Below are positions 26,925 through 36,526 of a stretch of 64,000 nucleotides of DNA, piece by piece. Numbering within the stretch: the first letter of the stretch is position 1; every line of letters begins with the position of its first letter. The notes below the pieces were generated by a model. The model was not told where the DNA came from, did no database searches, and was given only the letters and a program-made list of their open reading frames with translations. Source of the DNA: Mesostigma viride (lineage: Eukaryota > Streptophyta > Mesostigmatophyceae > Mesostigmatales > Mesostigmataceae); assembly GCA_009746045.1 (NCBI GenBank), contig RPFO01000885.1, positions 62,001 to 126,000 of the forward strand, read 5' to 3'. A program made the position numbers and the translations under genes.

Positions 26925-28290
26925 ATGGCGGATTCACCTTCAGCCGCCTCCCACTCCCCCGCCGATGGGGGGGATTCAGCGCCTCATACCATCACGCAAC
27001 TAGTCGACGCTGTGGACACCATTGCGACCCAGCCATCGTCTGCTGATGCCGCCATTAACGTTTCGTCTAAGCGGCATTGCCCCTGCCCCGTCGACGAGAT
27101 GGACAGCCAGATCCCTCCGCCTGCGGCTCCTTCTTCCAGCGAGGTTTCCCGTGAGACCGACCCCCTTGACGACGACGACGACGACGCCATCGCCGACGCT
27201 GAGTTTGACCCAGCGGACTTCCTGCCTGGCAAGGTCACCTTGCCAGGCAGGTTGTTGCCGAGCACCGGTTCTTTCATTCGCTTACCGCTGAAGAGGCGCG
27301 GGCTATCCTGCACCTCATGAACGACAACAAAACTCCGATCTATTTTCCTAGCACGCTTGGCGAGACCATTTCAGCGGACGAGCTTGCCGACATGGAAGAG
27401 CCAGAGCTTCGACTTTCTGTTTTCCTGAGCCACGCGCAGGCCCCCTGCCTCCGGGCACTCTTTGCCGCTTTCGAGGAAGCCGAGCACGGCACCGCCAACA
27501 CCCCTGATGCTCCCCCGGAAGCAGACCTGCACAAGCTCAATAAGAAAGTCGCAGACATGGCTGCCCAACTCGGCACCTTGTCCACCGCTATCCGTAAAGA
27601 CACTGCTGCGCTCCAATCCAGCATTGCCGAGGTCAAGGCCGCCCTGGCCACACCTCCCCAGCAAGCCGCCCCCGCACCCACCAGCTATGCTAACGTGGTA
27701 AAACAGACGGACATTGCCAACCTGATGGAAGATGCAGCACGCAGGGGGGCTGCAGCCCACAAGACTGCTGTCGAGGAGGACCTGCGCTCACGCAGTATAG
27801 TGGTCCGGTATTTTCAGGTCGCGCAGCAGCCTGAAACGGACCTGATGCTAGCGCAACGCCTGTACCACAGCCTCATCGTGGGCCGGCTGCAACTGGGCAA
27901 CGAACGCATCCGCATTGAGTCGGCAGCCTGGATGGCGGGCCAGCCTGGCCCCATCCGGGTGACCTTTGCGAATGTGGCCAGCAAGGTGAAGGTACTCCAG
28001 GCCCGCAAGCTCCTAGGCGGGAGAACGCGCCGAGCCTCGACGACCTCCTCTCACCGGCCCAGCTAGTCATCAAGAATGGTCTGCTGGGCAGCGACGTGGC
28101 GATCAAGGCCAGGCACGACCGCCAGAAGGTCTACGTCCGCCTCGTCCACGACACCCCTGTGCTATTCATCAACGGCCAGCGCACGGAGGCGCAGGCTCCT
28201 AACAAGCGGCACAAGTCGGGCCGTACCAGGCCCGCCCCAGCTGCGTCATCATCGTCTACGCACGTCCCGGGTATGGATGCCGCCCGGTAA
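26925..28290 (+). pseudogene. LINE A1 ORF1 (nucleic-acid-binding protein), frameshifted
   Basis: Three overlapping frames make one ORF1. 26925-27234 has an acidic N-terminus with a DDDDDD run. From about 27252 to 28020 it includes FFHSLTAEEARAILHLMN, a coiled-coil-like heptad stretch around LHKLNKKVADMAAQLGTL, and an RRM/CTD-like part ending GPIRVTFANVASKVKVLQAR. From about 28022 to 28290 it includes VIKNGLLGSDVAIKARHDRQ and VRLVHDTPVLFING. The first break is caused by a 17-bp palindromic insertion at 27235-27251, the second by a small indel near 28015-28025. LINE ORF1 proteins bind RNA and act as chaperones during target-primed reverse transcription. The layout matches that role, but no zinc knuckle was seen. 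Confidence 0.82.
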
Positions 28291-28576
28291 GGGCACACCC
28301 TCGCGGCCTCGCGGTACAATAGGCTTTGGGCACAGCCTTTATAAACAAGCCCCTTTCCATCCTCATGTCGCACCGTGCGAGCATGATCAGGATGCAAGGT
28401 CGCCAGGCACGCCACGGTCAACCTTCCCGCCAATTTACCAGCCTCACACGCCTCCTAGCCCGCCTTGAGCGGGATGAGGCCCAGTCGACACGCCGGCGAC
28501 CCCAGCCAGGACGGAGACGACGCATATCCGTCCTGAAAGAAAGCCTCCATGCGTTGACAAGCATTAACCCCAATCG

Positions 28577-28660
28577 CCACCCTCCCCCTCCCCCCCCCCA
28601 CCCCCACCCCCACCTCCAGCACTACCCTTCTCCACCCCCACCCCCACCCCCACCCCCCGC
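28577..28660 (+). repeat. C-rich (CCCCCA)n spacer between LINE ORFs
   Basis: A pyrimidine run of CCCCCACCCC units lies between the end of ORF1 and the endonuclease ORF of LINE A1. On the other strand it is G-rich. It is an element-internal spacer. Confidence 0.8.
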
Positions 28661-28679
28661 TAATAGGGCAACGGCCCAT

Positions 28680-31600
28680 TCTTGGCATTGCAAGTTTTAA
28701 CGTGCGCACCCTCCCTGCAGATCCTTCTACGAGCGGCGGCACCCCAGCACGCCAACGCGTCGACGAGCTGATCGCCCTGTGCGCCGACAACAAGATCGCT
28801 GTTCTTGGAGTCCAGGAGCACCGACGCACCGTTGACCCTCAGCACGCGGTCAACGGTCTGCTGGTCGACGACCTGCGGGCAGGCTGGCGGTTCCACTATG
28901 GTGGCGGCGACGCGCCGGGCCAAGGTGGTGTGGGCCTCTTGTGCTCGCCGGCAGCATCAGAGCAGCTCCAGTCCATCGTGCTGCGGTCCCCGCGTGTGCT
29001 AGTGGCCACTTTTTCGGCCACTGAGGGCCATTCACACCACACGCTAACCGTTATCGTGGGATATGCACCACATGCGGGTCGAGCTCAGGCGGAACGTGAG
29101 GCCTTCTTCGACGCCCTCAAGGAGGAGGAGGCCAACATCCAGCTCGGCACTTCCTGGTTATGCTGCTCGACGCCAACGCCACGCTGCCAGTTGGCACTGG
29201 GGGCGCTCAGTATTCCCCAACCAACACGACAGCCAACGGTAACACGCCTTTATTTGCGAATCTGCTGGCAGAATCTGCGCTGGTTGCATGCAATGCTTCT
29301 TTCGCACGCCCCGCTGAGCAGCTGGCCACCTTTTTTGGGCCGTCGGATCGGGTGGTGTGCCTTGATTATGTCTGCGTACGTCGGGCTCAGCGCCCCTCAG
29401 TTGTCGATGCTCGCGTCCTGCAAGATTCTGTCAGCACGGTGGAATCTGATCATCGTCTCGTGCTCGCTCGCATCAGATTGCGGTTTCCTGGGGTGAAACC
29501 GTCGCGACAGCTGGCACCTCAGCCAGATCTGAAAGTGCTCCGGATTGTGCTGAAGGATGCCGACAAGATGTCAGCAGAAGAGCAGGCCGCTATGTCGCAC
29601 AGGGATGATTTCCTGGCCGTATTCGACGCCGGGGGCAGCCGACAGCAGTTACACGCCATTCCGCCGCCGGGGGATATTTCAGTGATCCTCCGTGGTGTCG
29701 CCGCCAAGTATCGCCTGGCTGCCCGCACCCTCCCCACCTTGCCTCCGCGTCGGCAGCTTGCTGTCCACCGTCACGCACCGACAGTGGTCGCCGCCAGGCA
29801 GATGCTCCGCCGCAACAGAGATCCGATCGCCAAACCTGGGCTGCAAGCAGCTCTGAGGGCCGCCTACGAGCAGGCTGAGAAGGCAGATGCTCAGCAGATG
29901 GTCAAGGACCTGCGCAGCTGCCAGCAGAAGCACGACGGCAAGGGGGCCTGGTTCTGGTACAAGCGCCTCGGGCACCCGGACGGCCTCGGCCGGCCCCACC
30001 GCCACGACGTCCCCGGCGCCCCAGCCAAGCGGCTTCGTACCTGGGCCACGGCCACGGCCGAGGTCGTGGGGACAGCTGCGCCGCCCCCACCCCTGCTCCC
30101 AGCCGCCGCCGCCCGCCCGGCCGCCCTGGCCGGCCCCGCAGGGCCCCCGGCCCCGCCTAGGTCAGCGGCGGACTACCTAGTCCCCCCGCTGGTCGGCCCA
30201 CTTGGCGACCCGTCTGACATGCCTCCTTTCACCTCTCGCGAGGTCACGGAGGCGGTCCAGCGCCTGCGTTATGACGCAGCCACCGGCTCTGACGAGATTC
30301 CGGCCGCAGTTGTAAAACTTGCAGCCGAATTCGAGGACACAGGTGTTATGCTGCTCTTCCGGGACATCTGCAACCGCCTTCTGCTGTCGTCGCAACCACC
30401 TCCAGCGGCCTGGCAACACAGTTTTCGCACGATGCTGTACAAGAACAAGGGGTCGCCTGCCGACCCCGGCAACTACAGAGGGGTGTGCATTCAAAGTGCC
30501 CCCCTCAAGCTTCTTATGCGGCTCATCCTGAACCGCCTGCGCACGGCCCTGGACGGTCACCTCAGCGAGACTCAGCACGGCTTCCGTTCAGGTCGCAACA
30601 CAGTACAGGCGCTCTTCGCTACTCGCCGACTGGTGGAGGAACTGCAACGCCTTCAGCCTGGTGAGTCCCCTTTGCACCTTGTGCTGGTGGACTTCATCAA
30701 AGCCTTCGATTCGGTTTTCTGGCCTGCGCTTTGGGACATCCTCGAGTTGTTCCGGATCCCCCGCCCCCTGATTGCTGTCATCCGCAACCTGTATGAAGGG
30801 TCCACCACTTCGGTGCGCACTTCTTACGGGACCACGCCCCCATGCCCTTTACAGAAGGGTGTGTGGCAGGGCTGCGTGCTGTCGCCCTACCTGTTCATTA
30901 TTGTTGTCGAATACGTAATGATTCAGGCGCGCAAGCGATTTGCCCGCATCGTGGGCAGGGAACCAGGAGTGCAGGTTGCTAACAAATTCTGGCATGGCGG
31001 TGCGGACACGGAGATTCGGCTAGCAGACATCATTTACGCAGACGACACCACCCTCTTCGAGGACACTGAGCACGTGCAGACATGGCTTGACTGCCTGGCT
31101 CTCGAGGCCCGTGCAGTGGGGCTTGAGGTCAGCAAGAAGACAGAGGCCCTGGCGGTTGGGCTCACCAACCCAGCGCCGCCCCTCTATCTCCTAGACGGCT
31201 CTCGAGTCCTGTATCGGGACCGCGTTAAGCTGCTGGGCAGCCTGCTCCCTAGCTGCGAGGTGATGTGGACCACCGCATCTCCCTCGCCTGGCACGCTTTA
31301 CGCCAGTACCGGGCCCTGTGGCGCAAGCCCCTGGGCAAGATCGAGAAACAGGACCTGTTCAAGGTCCTCGTCCTTCCTGTTCTCACGTATGGCGCCGAGA
31401 CGTGGACCCTCACCGCCGACCTGGCCCGCAAGCTGGACGGCGCGGTCACCAGCATGCTGCGTTCCATTTTCAGAGTAGGATATGCTGCTCATGTCCGCAA
31501 TGAGGACCTGTACCAGGGTATGCCCTATATCACCAGCACAATTAAGCAACGCCGCCTGCAGCTAGTAGGGCACCTAGCTCGCACCAACTGAACCCGCCAG

Positions 31601-31880
31601 GTAGACACCTCACGTGGCCCCCCCGCAGGACTGCGACCAGCCCAGCCTGGCCGGCACCTCCTGACGTGGGCTGGGCCCAGTGATGTTAGACGCCGCAAGG
31701 CCCGCACCTTCAAGGAACAGCTAGTAGAGGACATGGGGGGCCTAGGCCTCTCCGTGATTTGGAAGAAGATGATGGACAAGGCCAAGTGGGCCCAGGTCAT
31801 AGAGGACAACGAGCCCCCCCCAGTGGGGAAGCGCCCGCGTGTGCAATCCCGCGGGAGGCACGCTAGATATCTCCCCCTAG
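28680..31880 (+). pseudogene. LINE A1 ORF2 (endonuclease and reverse transcriptase), broken
   Basis: The endonuclease begins in the frame of 28680-29150 (GIASFNVRT, VQEHRR with the catalytic Glu, GGVGLLCSP, VIVGYAPH). It continues in another frame from 29160 with LLDANATLP (catalytic Asp/Asn) and ESDHRL (catalytic SDH). The RT then shows NYRGVCIQS, motif A VDFIKAFDSV, motif B QGCVLSPYLF, motif C YADDT and motif D GLEVSKKTEA. A frameshift near 31260 moves the thumb/C-terminus (VLPVLTYGAETWTLT, QLVGHLAR) to the next frame. A TGA at 31589-31591 interrupts what other context suggests was an Arg (CGA). Beyond it the frame stays open to about 31880. There are at least three inactivating lesions. 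Confidence 0.9.
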
Positions 31881-32005
31881 GGCCGCGTGCGGCTGACTAG
31901 ATAGATGTAATGTTGTTAGATAGATGTAGTATGTAGCCAATGTAGATAGATTAGACCGGTAGGAATGTGTGCACCCATCCGATCCCGCCATCCATCCATC
32001 GGGGT

Positions 32006-32592
32006 CACTACATTTCGCCGCCTAGGACACCTTTTTTAGCGGGGAATGTGGGTCGGTCAAGTAGGGGAAAACGGTGGCAGGTCTCCGAGCGTCAGATACT
32101 TGGAAATTTCGTTACGTTCGTATCGAGAGTAGATTTCTGACAATTTTCCTCGTTCGGACAGAGCCACAGTGAATATCAGCATCCGTCCAGTACCAAAGCA
32201 TGGACCTAGCAGAAATTCCGTCAGACATCTCGGAAGTAGCAATTTTTAGTATCGAGCGCACTTGCGCTAGTGTTCAGTACGAATTCGGCCTCCGTCAGGT
32301 CAGCAAGCGGCGTGGGAATATACTGAACTGAACAAAACGGTGGACTGTACTAAGAAATTCGTACTCAAATTTCGTCATCGGAATCGGAGGGAAATCTTCG
32401 ACCAAGGACTAGAGATTTCATCAAATTTTCAGAACTGGCCAATTGATGCCAAATGGCGCGATTCTAGATAACAAGTGTTGCTTTACTGGTATCCGACGGT
32501 GCCGAACTTCGAAATTGAATTTGTAACCCCCGCCGTATTGACGGAACCACATTCTCGCATAAATTGGGTTTCCGCGGTGGCGAAATGTAGTG
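32006..32592. mobile_element. CACTA (En/Spm)-type miniature element inside LINE A1
   Basis: The element begins CACTACATTTCGCC and ends GGCGAAATGTAGTG. The inverted repeats are identical for 14 bp and recognisable for about 60 bp, including a shared GAATGTGG. It is flanked by GT on both sides; removing it restores the LINE 3' UTR sequence CGGGGTTAATGCTCC seen in other copies. A CACTA start with a 2-3-bp duplication is diagnostic of the CACTA superfamily. 587 bp, no coding capacity. Confidence 0.85.
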
Positions 32593-32660
32593 GTTAATGC
32601 TCCGTGACTCCCCAACGGGAGCACGAGTCTAATTAATTAATTAATTAATTATAAGGCCGT

Positions 32661-33300
32661 ACGCGTGAGAAAACATAGGAATAGGGGATGAAAATCCGTC
32701 AATCCATCCATCCATCCATACGGCATACATACATACATCCATCCACCGAATTTGTCCCTAATTTGCAAGCAGAAGGGTGAGGTTCTTCCGAAAATTGGCT
32801 CCGCCGTAGAGTTTCAACGGGCAAGTTGCAAACACGCACGTTACTTGATATACGAAGGCAAAATGAAAAAAGTTAAAACGTTAGCCTCCGACAATCTGGA
32901 GCGTCCGATGATGGATCCAACGGATTCCTATTGGTTAATAAAAATACCCATTTACCCGGAAAGTTGAGTTGGGTTGAGTAACTTGAGTTTATTCCCGCGC
33001 CGGTGGTCCGACCGGCCTCGACAGGGTTATGGCGTTATGGGGTGGCAAGTGGCAACAATTTACTGGCAAACAAGGTGGGAGCGTTGAGATAGACTACTGT
33101 AGTCCGAGCTACGCGGCTAACGCCCTCGTTGACGGGCCTAGCTACATGTACTTCAAAGCCAAGTATCAATGAGTTGAAACATCAGAGCAGTTGCAGTCTG
33201 CAGACAGAACAGCAGGATGTGCGGCGTGGGCAACAACAACGAACTCAAGTCTCAACTCAACGCCGGTCATAGCCAATCTTTTATTTTGTCTCCGTACTAA
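32661..33300. other. Repeat-derived flank of LINE A1, no gene seen
   Basis: Contains a 25-bp segment (32781-32805) that is a perfect inverted copy of 26633-26657 on the other side of A1, short CCAT and CATA tracts, and a short (GAGTT)n tract near 32965. The 71-codon ORF at 32752-32967 shows no family resemblance. Confidence 0.6.
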
Positions 33301-33647
33301 ACACAGTAAACAGGAAACATGTCTTATCTGCTATTGAAGCAGAGGCGGAGATCTCTCGATCGATTGACTGTGCACTGCGCAGAATATAACATCAACAACA
33401 ACATCAACTGTGCACAACTGATTTTCCAGCAGAGAGATCCAAGCCTCCGTGTATCACTCACCCGCGTACGTTCCCCCCTGCTCCGCTCCAGCCCTTGCCC
33501 GCCAACGTATGTACGCTGCGGAGTGTCCACCTCGGCCGGATCCCTCATTGCACACGAGCGAGTAAAAAAAGTGAGTGACCGAGCCAGTCATCTGCTTTTC
33601 CAATTGTGGTAAACACAATAATATAAGCGGAGGCACCGCTTCCAGTC

Positions 33648-34271
33648 ATGGCATCTGCCACTTTTTTGTCACTTTCCCAAGGATTGCCATTATGCAAGGG
33701 GACCTCAAGTGTTTCCTACTTGCCTTCCAAGGTGGCGTGCCGTTCGTCGATGGCTCTGCCTAAGATGTTCCAAGCTGCAGTCCCTAACTTGCGCTGGAAG
33801 ATGGCCTGCGTCAGCGGTCAAAGCTTCTTGTCTCAGGCCTCCAGAATGCATGGCGCTGCTCGCAATCCTGAGCACGCAAGGAGGGCAGTGAAAGCCATGG
33901 CCTCGGAGGAAGGGAGCTCAACGGACAAGAAGGACAAGGAGCCCATTCCTTTCGGTTATACTCGCAAGGACGTGCTACTGATTTGCTTCGGTGTTCTAAT
34001 GTTCGGGATAGGATTGAAGTACGGACTGGAAGCTGTTGGCGTGGACTCTCTCGTCGCAGGCAATGCCGTGCAGTTGATTGTCGTCCTTGGCTTATGCCTG
34101 GGGTGGGTGTCTACGTACTTCTTTAGGGTTTTCAACAAGGACATGACTTACGCGAAGCAACTGCGCGCGTACGAGGAAGCCGTTATGTTGAAGCGGTTGG
34201 AGGAAATCCCCGAGTCCGAACTGGAGAGGTTTCTGGCTGATGACAGCAACCCCAAGAAGGACAATTGGTGA
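33648..34271 (+). CDS. Plastid DUF3007 membrane protein
   Basis: A single-exon gene of 207 codons with an in-frame ATG and a TGA stop. Residues 1 to about 84 are Ser/Ala/Lys-rich with almost no acidic residues, a chloroplast transit peptide; cleavage is likely near AVKA-MASEEG. The mature part has two membrane segments, about residues 109-131 (DVLLICFGVLMFGIGLKYGL) and 140-163 (VQLIVVLGLCLGWVSTYFF). These are followed by the family signature MTYAKQLRAYEEAVMLKRL and an acidic tail. This matches DUF3007 proteins (Pfam PF11460) of cyanobacteria and plastids, whose molecular function I do not know to be established. Location is inferred to be the thylakoid or envelope membrane. It is the only intact host gene between 22 and 46 kb. 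Confidence 0.93.
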   Translation: MASATFLSLSQGLPLCKGTSSVSYLPSKVACRSSMALPKMFQAAVPNLRWKMACVSGQSFLSQASRMHGAARNPEHARRAVKAMASEEGSSTDKKDKEPIPFGYTRKDVLLICFGVLMFGIGLKYGLEAVGVDSLVAGNAVQLIVVLGLCLGWVSTYFFRVFNKDMTYAKQLRAYEEAVMLKRLEEIPESELERFLADDSNPKKDNW

Positions 34272-34311
34272 GCAAAGAAGCGGGCAAAAGCTTGCTCTTC
34301 TCTGCCTGGAA

Positions 34312-34316
34312 TGTAA
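34312..34316 (+). terminator. TGTAA poly(A) signal candidate
   Basis: TGTAA, the standard polyadenylation signal of chlorophyte algae, lies 41 bp after the DUF3007 stop codon. The position is shorter than typical algal 3' UTRs, so this is a candidate only. Confidence 0.4.
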
Positions 34317-34960
34317 ATATGACAATACTGCCGGCGGATCCTGTCGCTCGTGTCACAATCAGCTATTCCCAGAAGCTCTGGTGTTATGTACCCAATCCAC
34401 CTGGTAATCCCAGGAAGCCACCCGCAAGCTGGAGCAAGACACCATTGAGTCAAAGCAATAGGTAAAGCCCTCGCTCAACATCTCAGATGTGCTGCATGTC
34501 GGCTGGCCTGTGACCAGGCAACTTTGAGCAGTAGTCTGCCACTGATTATTTTGCTCAGCTAATGCCAAAGTGTCGGGAAAAATCAGCTACTGATCCTTGT
34601 CATGATGCCAGTTAAAGCAAAGCAGCTTTGATGAAGAGCATTTGTAGGATAGGTGACATTTCGTAAAATTTCAGAACAACAAACGGTGCATGAATACCAA
34701 CGAAACAACCAGCTCTGGCCATGTTACATTGCAAGGATTCGTACCATATGACGTACTCCATGAACATATTCTCATGGCTATCCTGTCAAGCCTGCCCATC
34801 GTGATTCATAATGTTGAGCTGGATTAATTAATTAATTTGTGTTGCCACACCATCTGATGGTACAACGCCAATCATGCATAATTCTGCAATGCTGGTTGTC
34901 TCTTTGATAATTTTGCTGCATCACCCACACCTGCTCGGTACGTTCCCTTGAAATTCAAGC
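34317..34960. other. Intergenic, nothing recognised
   Basis: AT-rich relative to the neighbouring genes, with no ORF of note and no clear repeat. Confidence 0.6.
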
Positions 34961-34974
34961 TCTATCAGCAGGTC

Positions 34975-35440
34975 GTGTCCCGGCTGAATCGTGTAGTACT
35001 TACGAGCGTACTCGATTCGGTCGGATTCATTTGCAGATCGCGTTTTTCCGCGTTTTCCGCGGCCCGGCACTGAACGCAAATGGTTTTCACCTTTGCGGAG
35101 TGCCTGATCAGAATACTCGAAACCGCTTTATCTAGTGATTTGTCTAGTACCAGATCCGACAGGCTTGCATCACTCCCCGGAAAGGAGAACTTTTGCGGAT
35201 GACTGTAGGTGTCAGTTGGCGATGCCCTAGGATCCGGAGACGTCCGTCCTATAGTCAGCAAAAGTTGGTGCGAGAGGTCCCCAGCTCGATTCCGGCCTGG
35301 ATTCGTTTGCAGATCGCGTTTTCCGCAGACCGACACTAAACGCAAATGGTTTTCACCTTTGCGGCGTGCCAAATCAGAAAATACTCGAAACCGCGGAGCA
35401 GACTCGAAAACGCAGACAAAATAACAGCAGGCTTGAGCTA
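34975..35440. repeat. Dispersed repeat X, two tandem partial copies
   Basis: Segments at about 35015-35125 and 35285-35400 share GCAGATCGCGTTTT, CACTGAACGCAAATGG (CACTAAACGC in the second) and TTTTCACCTTTGCGG. An inverted third copy is at 57133-57240. In two copies the block is preceded by CGATTCCGG, resembling a pol III B-box. No complete tRNA-like fold could be built, so a SINE origin is only a possibility. Confidence 0.65.
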
Positions 35441-35480
35441 CCATGGTCTGGATTCTCCCGATTTCTGGCCTGCGCTGGTT
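35423..35480. repeat. Dispersed repeat Y
   Basis: Contains ATAACAGCAGGCTTGAGCTA followed by CCATGGTCTGGATTCT. Close copies are at 56268-56330 and 45238-45290. In two cases it sits shortly before retroelement-like coding debris, so it may be the 5' part of one retroelement family. Confidence 0.7.
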
Positions 35481-35559
35481 GTGTCCTTGATATAAATTAT
35501 ATTACGTCTGGTGCAATCTGATCTCTTGCCTAACTTCTGACATTCTGCCACGCATGACT

Positions 35560-36145
35560 CGCCCCCGGCTTCAGCACCTCGCTCTCTGCTCCCTCCTCGG
35601 GCGCTCCGACGCCGAGTTCTGGCCCCCCCCTAGCTCCCACCATCGCGACCGACACCATCGTTCGCACCCTCCTTAAGGAAGCTTTCGAGCAGCGCGTGAC
35701 TCCCGTCGCTGCAGATGTGCACATGTGGCAGCTCCATGGGACGCACGCTGGGTCGCTGGCTGCCGAGCTCCCCACCATCTCCACCGCCACCTCCACCCTC
35801 CTCGCCTCGATCCACCTCCACTGACGCCATCACCTCCCGTCCCAGCTCCGTGACATCGACCAGCTATAGCGCCTCAAGGACAACGCCATCGCCATCGAGT
35901 GCCTGCAAAACACCGGCCGGCCGTAGGCCTCACCGCCCAGGCCTGCAGTGAAGGACATTGCCGCCAAGCCAGCCCGTCCCGCTGGCCCGGAATTCACTGC
36001 CTAGGCGATGCTCCTCCCCCCGGCCCATGCAGCCCTGGGCAGCCATGCTGCTGAACCACACCACCAGACCACGTACCTCATCCGCGCCGTCGCAGCACGG
36101 CTCAAGCAGCAGCTATAGACGCTCGACCTCCGCGAGGCCTTGTGA
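35560..36145 (+). pseudogene. Retroelement-like ORF with nonsense mutations only
   Basis: One frame from about 35600 (PTIATDTIVRTLLKEAFEQR, AADVHMWQLHGTHAG, LRDIDQL, RLKDNAIAIECLQNTGRP) stays coherent for roughly 180 codons without indels. It is interrupted by four TAG and two TGA codons. The Ala/Pro/Thr-rich composition and the LKDNAIAIECL segment resemble gag/ORF1-type proteins of algal retroelements, but no defining domain is visible. Confidence 0.5.
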
Positions 36146-36269
36146 TATGCACGGCCGAATTGGTGCCCAAACGTGAAAGTTATGAGCGCCGCCGTCAGCC
36201 ATGGCTAGCTCGTGGCTCGAGAAAAGGTGAATACAAAAAAAAAAGGCCCAACCATTTATACTAGCTAGA

Positions 36270-36355
36270 TTGGGGGATATAATCCGCATCTGAGCTGTTC
36301 TCTACTGTAAGGGCATGCACACGAGGCGCGGTAGTGTAGCGGCCATCCTCAGGGC
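36270..36355 (-). other. Fragment of a dispersed coding sequence (acidic C-terminus)
   Basis: Read on the minus strand it gives GPEDGRYTTA and VENSSDADYIP, then a stop. The same module is on the plus strand at 44868-44983 (GPEDSRYTTA, VEDSSDEDYIPI, TAG). It is a duplicated 3' end of an unidentified ORF. Confidence 0.5.
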
Positions 36356-36440
36356 CAAGCCGAATCTTGAGAGAGGGAGGAAATGCGGTGTTCAAACTGG
36401 CATGGGACCACTAGGTCGGCCAGCAACTGATCAATCTGTA
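36356..36440 (-). mobile_element. LINE family B fragment D, left part
   Basis: Matches the 3' coding region of family B seen at 44320-44400 (segments GGGACCA-TAGGTC and CCAGCAAC). It ends at AATCTGTA, where LINE A2 was inserted. The continuation of D is at 43503-44030. Confidence 0.7.
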
Positions 36441-36526
36441 TTAAATAATTAATTAAAAATTAATCAATTAATCAATTAATTAACTCGTGCTCCCGTTGGG
36501 GAGTCACGGAGCATTATGTAACCCCC

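Larger units (their letters stand above)
26692..32649 (+). mobile_element. Full-length LINE, family A copy A1
   Basis: A non-LTR retrotransposon flanked by an 11-bp target duplication TATAAGGCCGT (26681-26691 and 32650-32660). Order: 5' UTR of about 230 bp, ORF1, a C-rich spacer, ORF2 with apurinic-type endonuclease and reverse transcriptase, and a 3' UTR with a short CCAT tract. Then come a conserved segment containing CTCCCCAACGGGAGCACGAG and a (TTAA)n tail. A 587-bp CACTA element interrupts the 3' UTR. Both ORFs are frameshifted, so this copy is dead. The RT and C-terminal motifs (LTYGAETWTL, LVGHLAR) resemble RTE/L1-like elements of algae, but the clade needs a tree. Confidence 0.92.

Noticed and set aside
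22340-33015. One 10.7-kb DNA element with ends at 22.34 and 33.01 kb
   Set aside because: Short inverted matches (GTCGGACCACC, TTTCCGG-AAATGGGT) exist, but the spacing differs between ends and the GAGTT tract is not inverted; too weak to call.
35209-35310. tRNA gene
   Set aside because: A CTCGATTCC B-box-like motif is present, but no acceptor, D or anticodon stem can be formed.
35560-36145. Reassigned TAG codon (glutamine), as in some ulvophyte algae
   Set aside because: TAG acts as an apparent stop in the Caprin-like gene and no in-frame TAG occurs in the confident host exons; decay of a pseudogene is simpler.
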